A DNA stretch of 64,000 bases from Voacanga thouarsii. Taxonomy: Eukaryota; Streptophyta; Magnoliopsida; Gentianales; Apocynaceae. The position numbers and the translations under genes are program-made. Positions 22,797 to 32,487 of the stretch are shown here, one piece after another. The DNA lies in contig JANUWF010002432.1 of assembly GCA_026120185.1 (NCBI GenBank), forward strand, positions 1-64,000, given 5' to 3'. The notes beneath the pieces are model-generated. The model was not told the DNA's origin, did not search any database, and saw nothing but the letters and a program-made list of their open reading frames with translations. The stretch's first letter is position 1; the number at the start of each line of letters is the position of its first letter.

Positions 22797-24300
22797 ATGC
22801 CTCCTAAAAAGACTAAGCCTCTAAAGCTCAATGAGCTTCCAGCCTTACCTGCACCACCTGTAACACAGGTCCCCAAAAAGAATTCCAGTGAATCCTCCTC
22901 TTCCGATAAATCTAGATTTACCTCCCCAGAAGATTATGCCATAAGCATACCTCAAACAGCTGCTTCTCAATCAGCCAAAATACAGGAGCCTCTCTCTCTC
23001 ACAAACATAACAAAAGCCAATTAGGCTGATATTGTAGAATCTCAAGATTTACAAGATGCCCAAACTCAATCAATCTTCAGCCCATCAGACTTTGAAAAAA
23101 TGGTGCCAGCAAATGAACTTCAATTTCAAACAGGTAACCAGACAGGTAACCCCTTCTTATTCAAAATCTGTGGTGGTAAAAAATCCCACAAACACTGGAG
23201 CTTCAGGCTCCAAAATCACTGGCACGATGCAATTGGCATCCCAAAAGGCTCTGTCTTTTGAGCCCAAACTTGTTTCTTCCAGGTTCTCTTCGACTCAAGA
23301 ACTTGCTTATATAAAAACTCCCAAAGTATGCAAACTTTTGCAAATGGAACCCAAATTTTGGGATCCAAATCCGCAAAAGGCAACTAGGCAACTCTTTGGC
23401 CCGGATGTTAATTTTCGTCAAAAATCTCCAAAATTTACATAAAAATACTACGAGTTCATCCTTGTAGATACCAAAAGTGCCTCTTTCCATCCACACAAAG
23501 ACAAACAGACTGAAACATATATTACCAATACTTCAGTCCAAATACACTCTATCTATACTCCTTCTGAATGGAAAGCTTCTCCTAGCACATTTACAAAATT
23601 CTCCCAACCTTTTGACCCATTGGTTTACAACTATTGGGACTATCAATAGGCATGGATGAATGCTTTTACTTTTCAAAATCATTTTCAAAATCACTCTTGG
23701 TTTCTTTATCTTAACAAAAGAAACCCAATCCAGTTGGTGTTCCCATATTGGTTTATCAACCAATGGTGGCCATGCTACAGGCCTACAGAATTAATTCTCC
23801 CAGAACCTATTTAGGAAGGATTTGCTTATTTCAAGAGCAGGTATTTTAATCAACAGCTAGCAGTTCCACTACTGCTCTAATTCTTCAGTATATTTAAGCT
23901 CGTTTGGATATATTCCCAAAAGTTTTCCTACTTCAAAGAAACAGACCAGCAAGGTCTTCCTTACCTTGCTCTTTAAGGACATTGTAAATGGTGGAAGGAC
24001 TGGAATGCCAACAACACTTATATTCCCTCTATCGACAAATGGTTTAAGGCTAACCTAAAATATCTGTCTCCCTCTAACAGCCAGCAAACTGGATTTCTAC
24101 AACAGAAATCAATTGCAGCAGCAACTCTTGTAGCAGTAACCTCTAAATAAGGTTTTCTAATAGCCATGGAAAACCTTTTACAACAGATAAAAAATAGACC
24201 TTCTGAACCGTCTGCAAAACAGTCCTCTGAAGACACTCCTCTAGATGATCAAAACGACGACGAAGAAGAATTTGAAGAAGAAGATTATTTCTTTGAATGA
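22797..24300 (+). pseudogene. Pararetrovirus copy 1: second ORF, function unknown
   Basis: ATG at 22797 lies two bases after the polyprotein stop. The product starts MPPKKTKPLKLNELPALPAPP, has a Ser-rich region, and after a frameshift between 23040 and 23150 continues (STQELAYIKTPKVCKLLQMEPKFWDP) through 23442 and, with stops, to the acidic end EDTPLDDQNDDEEEFEEEDYFFE at 24298. Trp- and Tyr-rich stretches occur near 23600-24050. I recognise no domain. Some endogenous florendoviruses are described as having a second ORF, and petuviruses a single one, so this ORF may help classify the virus. The frameshift lies near a short CAGGTAAC repeat. Confidence 0.68.
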
Positions 24301-24354
24301 AAAAAAATAAAAAAAAATTTAAAAAAATTAAAAATTAAAATTAAAATTAAAAAA

Positions 24355-24590
24355 TGACATCACAAGTGACATCAGCATGATATCATTGGTGACATCACAA
24401 GTGACATTAATATGACATCACAAGTGACATCAGCAAGACATCAACAAAACTGCTGACATTACCCATGACATCAGCAAAAAATGTCTATAAATATAGACCT
24501 CATACTCCACACAACACACACTTGGTAATAGTTATTCACACAACTCTCCAAGAGTACTCTCCCTCTCCCAGTAGTTAGAATTCCCTTTCT
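24355..24590 (+). promoter_or_regulatory. Pararetroviral promoter, copy c
   Basis: Third copy of the TGACATCA array (24355-24475), with TATAAAT at 24486-24492 and the same downstream sequence up to TCTCCCAGTAGTTAGAATTCC. It follows the ORF2 stop, so it closes one full circular-genome equivalent measured from copy b. Confidence 0.72.
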
Positions 24591-24864
24591 AACTTTTAAT
24601 ATTTGTAATAGTATTTTCATTTATATAATTTTGATTTCTATTATAATAAATCTATTTTCTGTACTACTTCTTCTTCTTCTTCTTCTTCTACATGCATCTG
24701 CATATGGTCGGTTAAACCACCTAATTTATTTCTTTTATACTTACTACTTTTTGTGTACCTGCATCTACATATGGTCAGCTAAGCTACCTCATTTATTTCT
24801 TTTGTACTTATTACTTTTGTTAATTTGTGCATTCAGTATGTGACCTGCTCCCCCTAATTCCCCG
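24591..24864 (+). other. Viral downstream region after promoter copy c
   Basis: Matches 11881-12140, with a short CTT tract at 24667-24690 and the paired GCATATGGTC repeats, then about 60 bases of unassigned sequence to the fold-back junction. No coding potential is seen beyond Leu/Tyr-rich artefacts. Confidence 0.7.
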
Positions 24865-24907
24865 TATTCAAAATTCTCTAAGCCCCCTTATTGGAGAATT
24901 TTGAATA
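24865..24907. repeat. Perfect 14-bp inverted repeat at the tail-to-tail junction
   Basis: TATTCAAAATTCTC (24865-24878) is the exact reverse complement of GAGAATTTTGAATA (24894-24907), with a 15-base spacer. Both arms come from the viral protease region (compare 20919-20932): one arm reads forward and the other opens the inverted copy. Confidence 0.9.
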
Positions 24908-25540
24908 ACCAAAGTAAATCGAACATACCACATTTGGATAGACATTTTTGAAAGATAGTTAAGGAAATTTGTATTAGTAGACTGTAATATTGGTTGCTCT
25001 GGTTTTTTCTGAGAATAGAGATTTTGAAGAACTAGTCGATCTAATTGTTGAGAAGCTTTGATTTCTCGGGTATCATCCTTAAGAAGAGCAATTTCAGATT
25101 GGAGATCTTGAATAGAAACATATGTCAATGGTTTAGAAGGAAACCTATTAAGGATATCTGTTAGATTGTAGGTATTGGTAATCCTTGGATGTCGGGAAAA
25201 AGGATTGGAATTTGTTGAAGAAGGTTGATCAAGAATTTACTTGAATCGTTCAAGATACTCTTTTTGTTTGCAGAATCACGAAGGTTACTGATTAGTTCAA
25301 GGAGAAGATCCTGTTCCGTTGTCAGTGTATTGATGATTGGTTGATCATATTGGGTAAAATGATCGTTTTCTATGAAATCAGAAGATGAAGAAGAATCAAT
25401 ATCATCTTCCTGAATTTGGTTGAATTGCTGTTCATCATCAGCATCGGAGGAATTAGAAGAATTATCACTTAGACAAAGAATATTGTTAAGAGATTGCTTA
25501 ATATCTTCCGAAATGTCCATTGCTTGGATTCTTTTGTGAA
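24868..25540 (-). pseudogene. Pararetrovirus copy 2: protease start, coiled coil and acidic linker
   Basis: Minus-strand counterpart of 20280-20932. It carries LSKMSIQMWYVRFTLVIQNS, the coiled-coil-like IQDLQSEIALLKDDTREIKASQQLDRLV, and the acidic DDIDSSSSSDF region. It stops at the fold-back, so the catalytic protease motif, RT, RNase H and ORF2 are absent from this copy. TAA at 25237-25239 is shared with copy 1. A frameshift precedes it around 25265. Confidence 0.85.
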
Positions 25541-27350
25541 CTTTGCAGAACCGAGCAAGGTGACCTGGTTGATTACATTTGAAACAGACAATTGTTTTGG
25601 GTTGGGCTGCTATGGGCTTGGTTTTAGACCTAGACTTGGCAGCTTTATATGGATTGTAAGGTTTTGTAGGAGGAGCAGGAAGTGCTGGCCTCTTTGAACT
25701 ATTGAACTTTTTCCTAAGGTGAGGAGGTCTATAGGAAGACTGTTTATGTTTATGTTTCCTACGGGGTTTAGTACTACATGAGGGCAGTCCAAATTGTTCA
25801 CAGAATGTGCCTAAGTCCTTATTTCACTGGGCAAGAACTTTGGCTATTTGTCTCAGCATCTTATCTTGATGATATATTTTGAGAGCAACCTGTTGGATTT
25901 GGCTGGTTAATTGGCCAAAAGTAATGGTTTCATAAGGTACAACACCATTGTATTGGGTTTGGAGTTCTTCACGAACAAGATCACGAACAGATTTTGGAAG
26001 CCCATCTAGGAATTTTTCTTTCCAGTATTGGCTATTTTTATCAGGTCCTGGTAAGAAAGGTATTCTTATACCATCTGAAATCATATAAGGTTTTGCACTT
26101 AAGGTTGTTCAGGATTTCAGTAGATTTTTCTCTGAAAATTCTAGGATTACCTATGAAGGTTTTAGTGATGGTAAAGATAAGAGTTAACACAGCATCAGAA
26201 ATGGGTTCTCCATCCTAAAGGATTGGTTGACCGTCTGGGTTAGTTTTGACAGCATGAAAAATGTTATGCGAGTCTGCTTCAGTGAGATGTTCATCCCACC
26301 AACCTTTGAGTTGTTCTGTAAAACCTGCTGCAAGAACATAGGCTGCAAGCTGATTAGAACAATTATTTGTAGTGCGATACGCAGTGGCTACCATAGTCAT
26401 TTGCTGAAGTTTAAACATAATGTTGTACTCAGATTGACCATTTATGTTCTATTCATAGATGTTGTTAGCATTGCAACAGTTTTGAAGAATGTTGGGACTT
26501 TCCTCAAGGGCAACATCTGGATGAGTGGCTCTAGGATAGTACAACTTTTGAGAAGTTTTCCAATTGGAATGTCTATTCAATCGGAGAGGCAGGATGCCAG
26601 GTTGTAGAGGAAGCAATTTTCCTAAGTTAACACCAAGGTTTGGGGGAGATTCCGTACTATCATCAGAATAATTATCAGAAGCAAAATCAGGATCATTTTG
26701 ATTTAAAACAGAAATAGAATTTTTGGAACCAACCTATTCAGAAGACTCTTGAATGATTGATTTTTCAATTTCAGCTATTCTACGCTGGAGATCAGTGAGA
26801 ATAAGCTTGTGTGATGTTCTCATATTGAGTTCTTTCCTATATTGGAGAGGAATCTCATAAGGTCCGGACAAAGGGATTGAAGAAGTACTAGATTCAGGGA
26901 TAACCGGAGTTGAAGAAATACTTGGTTTTGAAATCAAATAATCACCAATAGTTTGTAAATATTTGTTTGTATAATTGTTTTGTTCATAAATATTTTGAAT
27001 GTCTTTTGGACGAAGCATATCATCGTCTTTATCTTTCCTTTTAAAAAGAGTGGAATCAATTTGTTCAGCTCCAAAAGGAATTTTGAATTTCTGACCAAGA
27101 GGAAAATCAGCAGAAATATTTTGTCCCTGGGCAGTTTGCCATAATTTTGAAACATTAACAGAAGAGGCAAAAGGATAATCAATATTATGGACTTCAGCAT
27201 ACACTTCAAACCATAAAAAGAAATTAATTTTTTTAATTGATTTTAAAAATTCATAATAAGAATCCTGAACTTTCTATTGGTCAAATCCTTGAAAGTTTTT
27301 GAAGAACTATATTCTTTTAGAAAGATTTGGAAGAGAATAAAATTCTTCTC
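25541..27350 (-). pseudogene. Pararetrovirus copy 2: coat protein region with intact zinc knuckle
   Basis: Collinear with 18501-20280 of copy 1. The CX2CX4HX4C knuckle (25545-25586 in minus orientation) has no stop here. The capsid-core residues GFTEQLKGWWDEHLTE lie in 26418-26215, and the N-terminal part in 27204-26734 is an open frame of 156 codons. TAG at 26215-26217 is shared with copy 1. Other damage is private, such as the changed segment around 25800-25835. Several positions that are stops in copy 1 are sense codons here. Confidence 0.85.
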
Positions 27351-28420
27351 TTAATATGGTTTTGTCAATAACAAAAACATTTTGTACTTCTTTATCATCG
27401 GTCTGAAGAACATTATGTTCTCCTGCCATAGCAGAATGAGTAGGTGAAGTAGGCAAATCCTAGAGTCGAGATTGATACCTTGTAGATGGGTAGCTACAGA
27501 GGATACTGAATGTCGAGGTGGTTGGATTCTTGACAAAGAGGCAAAAGATTGGGGATATGAAATCCTTTGGCTGAGAGATCTTTGGAAAGTAATTTCTATA
27601 GATCCACAGGAGAATTGTCTGATTTCTGATACAGTAGAATTTTCTGGTTTATCAGAAGGAGCTACATCAGTTAGAAGCCAATTGGAAGGAAGACTTACTA
27701 GATTCCAGGAGATGGGCTTGGGAATTGAAAGATGAGATCTTTGCAAATCGATTTGAAAAAGAACAGTTTCTCCTTTGTTAGATGTCTTCATAGCACCAAT
27801 ATTAAAAGCAGAAGTCATTGCCTTATACTGAATTCTATAAATGATAGCAACAGGAAGAGAACCTGTTTTGATCTTGTAATTGGAACTTTTAACATTAAGT
27901 GTCAGACTATCCAATATATTTAGATCACGAAGAGACACAGCAAAATTTGGAAAACAGTCAAAATGAACAGGTCTATTGCAAAGGCTAGTTTCTACCATTC
28001 CTAAGAGTGAATCATTAAAATATATGAATCTGGTATCCCGGAGAAATAGGAGGAGAGAGGTATCAGTCCTTCTTTGGAGAGGGGTTTGGCTGCAATTTGG
28101 ATAGGCCCAAAATGGAGATAATTATATTTTTGTTTAAAACGTTGGATTGCACTGGTAGAAAGAAGTCTAATTTCTTTGCAGTTAGAATCAATTTGAACTG
28201 TTTCTTCAACAGTCCTAATGACATAGTCACTAGTAAGTGACCATTTAGGAGATTTATAAATCCCATTGGGAGAAAACTTGGGAATTTTCCAATTGTCAAT
28301 GGATTGTTGAAGGTTAGAGTAATTAAACTCTTCCTTTAATTTTGAAGAATTTTGAGAAGAAGCATTGGAGAAAGAAGAGGACGGAGTGGATCTAGAAAAG
28401 GGGCGAAGGAATGAAGACAT
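27351..28420 (-). pseudogene. Pararetrovirus copy 2: movement protein region
   Basis: Starts with the same MSSFLRPFSRSTPSS at 28420 and runs 139 codons. It then shifts frame near 28073 through a one-base difference from copy 1, and continues in the 27998-27351 frame (215 codons). It is not interrupted by the solo LTR, so it shows the uninterrupted arrangement of the site hit in copy 1 (SLTSDYVIRTVEETVQ). A deletion relative to copy 1 near 27460 removes the stretch between INLDSR and the C-terminal part. Confidence 0.82.
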
Positions 28421-28871
28421 GATGCAGATCTTTAAGAAAAGTAGTTAAATAAAATGCACGAAAAATAGATGGATATACTTACTTCCCGTAATTTGGTGAT
28501 CATTATCGTCAAGTTCCATAAGAAGGATATTCAAGTTCTCAGTTAGTTGTGATGTAAAATATAGAGATCTGTTTGTGAGCATAATAGATATGAACATTAG
28601 TCAGTAAATAGAGGATAGATCTAAAGAATCAAATATAAAATTTGAGAGAGATAAGGCCATGAGAATAAATTCTCATCTCATACAAGTCCTGAGTCAATCA
28701 ACAACCTCAACGACGGCTTTTAAAACTCAGTTAAACAACTAGTAGAGTAGATCTGATGAAATCAGAGCTCTTTCCTTATTCAACAGATCTATTATAGAGT
28801 CCATAGATCTATACAGGATATATTGAATAACTCACAGATCTATTAATTTCATATCAGATCCACATGGAATT
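28421..28871 (-). promoter_or_regulatory. Pararetrovirus copy 2: leader
   Basis: Inverted counterpart of the viral leader 12604-13050, rich in AGATCT-type motifs. It stops at the GGAATTC found at the end of the promoter block in copy 1, so no TATA box or TGACATCA array is kept in this copy. No primer-binding site was recognised. Confidence 0.78.
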
Positions 28872-28937
28872 CATCATAATCAACTAAAAACAAGAATAAT
28901 CTACCTTACTTCCCCATCTAGCTCTATAACAGATCCC

Positions 28938-29565
28938 CGTATTCTACCATTAAAACTACATTAGAATCCTTCTTCGTGGAGGACTCTATAGTTTTGAGAA
29001 GATTAATCAACTCAGGAATCGTGGACTCAATCTTGTTCATCTGATAGTTAATCACAAATTGTGAAAAACTATTATGTAAAGATTGTAGAATTAAGTCAAC
29101 ACTTAAGTCATAATCCATCGTGAACCCAAGAGATCCAAGCTTCTTTATTAAGCCCAGCATCTTCAGCCCATGAGTGGCCATAGAAGAACCCTCTGCCATT
29201 TTGCAATGGAATAGCTTCTTCGAGATCTCGTATCTCTCAGTTCTGGCTTAGGCATCAAACAACTCTCGAAGATGTAGTATAATCGATTGAGCATCCATAT
29301 GCTCGTGCTATTTTTGAAGCTCGGGAGTTATGGATTCCAGCATAATACATGATGCTACATCACTATCCTCCTTGTCCCTTTTGTGGACAACATACTTATC
29401 AGCATGAGCATCTTGAGCTGGTAGCGACGGAATAGGAGCATCTAGCACGTAGAGCAACTTTTTCAATTTGAGAACGATTCTCAATTTTCTATACCAGTCG
29501 AGGTAATTTGATTCGGTTAACTTGTTGGTTTTCAAGATGCTATGTGGGTTTAAGTTTGTTGACAT
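28938..29565 (-). pseudogene. Minus-strand copia: gag, N-terminal part
   Basis: MSTNLNPHSILKTNKLTESNYLDWYRKLRIVLK at 29565 is the start of a TNT1-94-type Gag (UBN2 family), followed by a stop near 29308 and a second frame (29199-28924) with KMLGLIKKLGSLGF and QMNKIESTIPELINLL. Homology with the plus-strand copia gag ends at about 28938 (SNVVLMVE). The zinc knuckle, protease and integrase N-terminus are missing: viral DNA occupies their place, and the rest resumes at 11446. The 66 bases at 28872-28937 are unassigned. Confidence 0.87.
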
Positions 29566-30826
29566 GATGTAGGTGTCCTAAAGATAAAGAGCATTAGCTA
29601 CTTGTATATGCACATGAAATGTAAATAATTAGGGTTTTAATTAAATGCATTTTTGCTCCACTATTTTACTCAAACTAATAGCCCCCACTACTGATTCGGG
29701 AAAGCCCGTTGGAAGCTTTTCTATTAGACCGGTATCCAAATTCCTCAAGAATAACCTTAGGTTTACCCAACAAGCCACCTTTGAGTTCATTGGTAGGTTT
29801 CCAATACAAATGTATCCAAGCCAATTACATCGTATGTAACTACCGGATCATTGGGTGATTAACAGCTTTTAATCTTAAAGCCTCTTGGGCTAACCCAACG
29901 TTTCCTCTAAATCTCTTTATGCTTGATTTTGCCTAACTGGGATAAAGAATTTAGTTAAACTCGACCCATTAATCATGAATCTAATTCTAAAGGAATTCAA
30001 TTCCATAGCTTGAACATGCCCGTTGTCAAGTAGACTTGGGTTTGCCCAACAACCTGGCCTCGACAAAAGACTCTCATTCTTACTATATTAACGAAGGAAT
30101 TAGGTTTAATATTAATTGAGGGATTTATTCCTTTTAGTGATTTCAACAAATGACATGCATAATAATCAATAAATCACAAAATTGATAATCATGGTAACAA
30201 AGCGATTATGTGGTATGATTATGGACTTTATCCTAAATTAATTTCTTTGAGCCATAAAAGAAAATAATATAGTTAACCCTATGTGTTAATGTATGATTTA
30301 AGTAGAAGAAGGTCTTACCTTCTCGCCTTGTCTTGGTTGCCTTCTTCAAAATAGGATAAGTCTACTCCTATCTAACATATGTAATCTAATTACATAATTT
30401 CCTAAAGAGAGAAAACCTCGAGTAACATTCGAGGGGAGATAGATGAGAAGAGAATTACATATGAATTTGAGAGAAGGCAGGACACGCAGGTCCTATTTAA
30501 TACAAAACCAAAACTGTAAAATGTATGAACAGATATAATTGGTTCTAGTCCATAACCATCCATCATGCCATTAATTATGTTTAAACAAAAAAAAAACATA
30601 TAACTTTTATTATTCCAAAATCACTATTTTGGAAAAATAAACCAAGTTCTAAAATCAATATTTTAGAACCATATATCAATTGTTTTCTCAAAACTAATTT
30701 TGAGAAAATGCTTTATGGGTCCTGTCACGCAACGATAACGTCGATTACACTGGCCGATCAGCCGGCGGGGGTCAAGGGAGCAGTGCCTTTTTTTTTCTTT
30801 CAAAAAATAGAGTGGAACCGGTGCCG
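29566..30826 (-). repeat. 5' region of the minus-strand copia (leader and probable LTR)
   Basis: Noncoding sequence upstream of the minus-strand gag start. It does not align by eye with the LTRs of the plus-strand copia. The minus strand begins near 30728 with TGACAGGACCC, which could be an LTR start, but I could not find a matching CA end, primer-binding site or second copy, so the boundaries are unknown. A GC-rich segment (30728-30785) and a T-run precede the truncated LTR of the next element. Confidence 0.45.
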
Positions 30827-31653
30827 ATTTGGAATCCTGATTAGAATTAATGGGATGAATTCTAAGTAATTAAAGATTGTTAATCTCAAAGGCGTTTGGA
30901 TTAATTCATGTTCGCTATCAATTGAGAGAGAAACCTAATAGGTCACACACAAAAGAGGAATATATGCTCAAGATGTTATTTGAATATATAGTGGGGTTTA
31001 TTGCGAGAAAGAGAAGTTGATGTGGCTCAATTATAATTAGTTATAATTGATGGGCCAATTTGTAAGTCTGAGAATTTGATGGGTTCCAATTACAATTAGA
31101 GAATTGCAATTGTTTGTTTGGAATTCTCAGATTTGGTTGTTTTTGTTAAGCTTTTCGACTGGCTTCAAGGGTCACATGAGATGACTCTTAAAAATATAAA
31201 ACCAAGGGTCACAGAAGCATTATATATATACAAGATGTTCTCTTTTCTTTCTCTTATGGGTGTGTGAGTCTCTCCAAGAAGAACAAGAAGAACAAGGAAG
31301 AAAACCCCAGCCATCATTGTTGTTTTCTGCTAGCACAGAAAAATCTTGGTGCTTGAGTGTGTCCTCTGTGTGGATTACTGTTAGAGATAATCACACACTA
31401 TGATTATAGTGGCTAGACATACAACTCTCGTGGTGATTCTTCAAGAGGATTGCTGGATCGCGCCATAATAATCAAACTTGAAGAAGGAAAGTTTTGTTTT
31501 CCACACAAACCAAAAAAAGTAAAAGCTGTTATCTTTGTTTCTTTGTTTTCTATATATATATATCTTGTTTTCCACACATATGCGGATCCTGAGATGGTAT
31601 CTCGTTCTTATTTTTTTGTTACTCTATATATAATACGCACGAGATACCCAACA
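30827..31653 (+). repeat. Truncated 5' LTR of plus-strand copia
   Basis: Aligns with 36228-37068 of the 3' LTR (shared AATTCATGTTCGCT, ACACACAAAAGAGGAATATA and TAGTGGCTAGACATACAAC-type stretches) and ends GATACCCAACA, matching GATACACAACA at 37068. About 985 bp of LTR 5' sequence is missing at the left. The next base starts gag coding sequence, with no primer-binding site. Confidence 0.85.
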
Positions 31654-32487
31654 ATGCTAGCATCCATAACTCTCGAGTTGCAAAAACAACACGAGCATAT
31701 GGATGCTCAATTGATTATACTACATCTTCGAGAGCCATTTGATGCCCAAGCCAGAACTGAGAGATACGAGATCTCCAAGCAGCTATTCCGTTGCAAAATG
31801 GTAGAGGGTTCTTTTGTGGCCATTCATGGGCTGAAGATGCTGGGCTTGATAGAGAAGCTTAGATCTTTTGGGTTTACGATGGACCATGACTTAAGTGTTG
31901 ACTTAATTCTACAATCTTTACCTAATAATTTTTCACAATTTGTGATTAACTATCAGATGAATAAGATTGAGGCCACTATTCCTGAGTTGATTAATCTTCT
32001 CAAAACTGCGGAGTTCTTTATGAAGAAAAATTCCAATGTAGTTTTAATGGTAGAATCTTCTTCTAAGAAGAAAGTTCAAAAGAAGAAGAAGGCTCCCATG
32101 AAGCCCAACAGTGTTGTGAATAAGAAGGATCTAGCTACCAAGGGCCTATGCCATCATTGTGGTATGATGGGCCATTGGAAGTGCAATTATAAGGCCTACT
32201 TGGAGACCATTAAGGATAAGAAGCAGAAGGAGAGGCTTACAAGCACTTCTACTTCTACTCCGGGTATGTTTATGATTGAGCTAAATACTGCCGTTAGAAA
32301 TAAGACATGGGTATTAGATACTGGATGTGGATCTCATTTATGCAAGAACTTGCAAGGACTAAAAAGCAGTAGAAGACTAGAGGAAGGCAACGTGGACCTA
32401 CGTATGGCAAATGGGGCAAAGGTTGCTGCACTTGTTGTAGGAACGTATAAGCTAACTCTACCTTTGGGATTAGTTCTGGAACTATAA
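31450..32487 (+). pseudogene. Plus-strand copia: LTR-fused Gag and protease
   Basis: A 345-codon ORF whose first 68 codons are translated LTR (the same reading exists in the 3' LTR at 36867). True Gag homology starts at LASITLELQKQHEHMDAQ and includes KMLGLIEKLRSFGF. The knuckle (32149-32190) is CHHCGMMGHWKCNY: the last Cys position is Tyr. The copia protease motif DTGCGSHLC begins at 32317, with DTG intact. TAA at 32485 interrupts the frame before integrase. The missing start and primer-binding site indicate a deletion joining the LTR end to gag. Confidence 0.85.
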
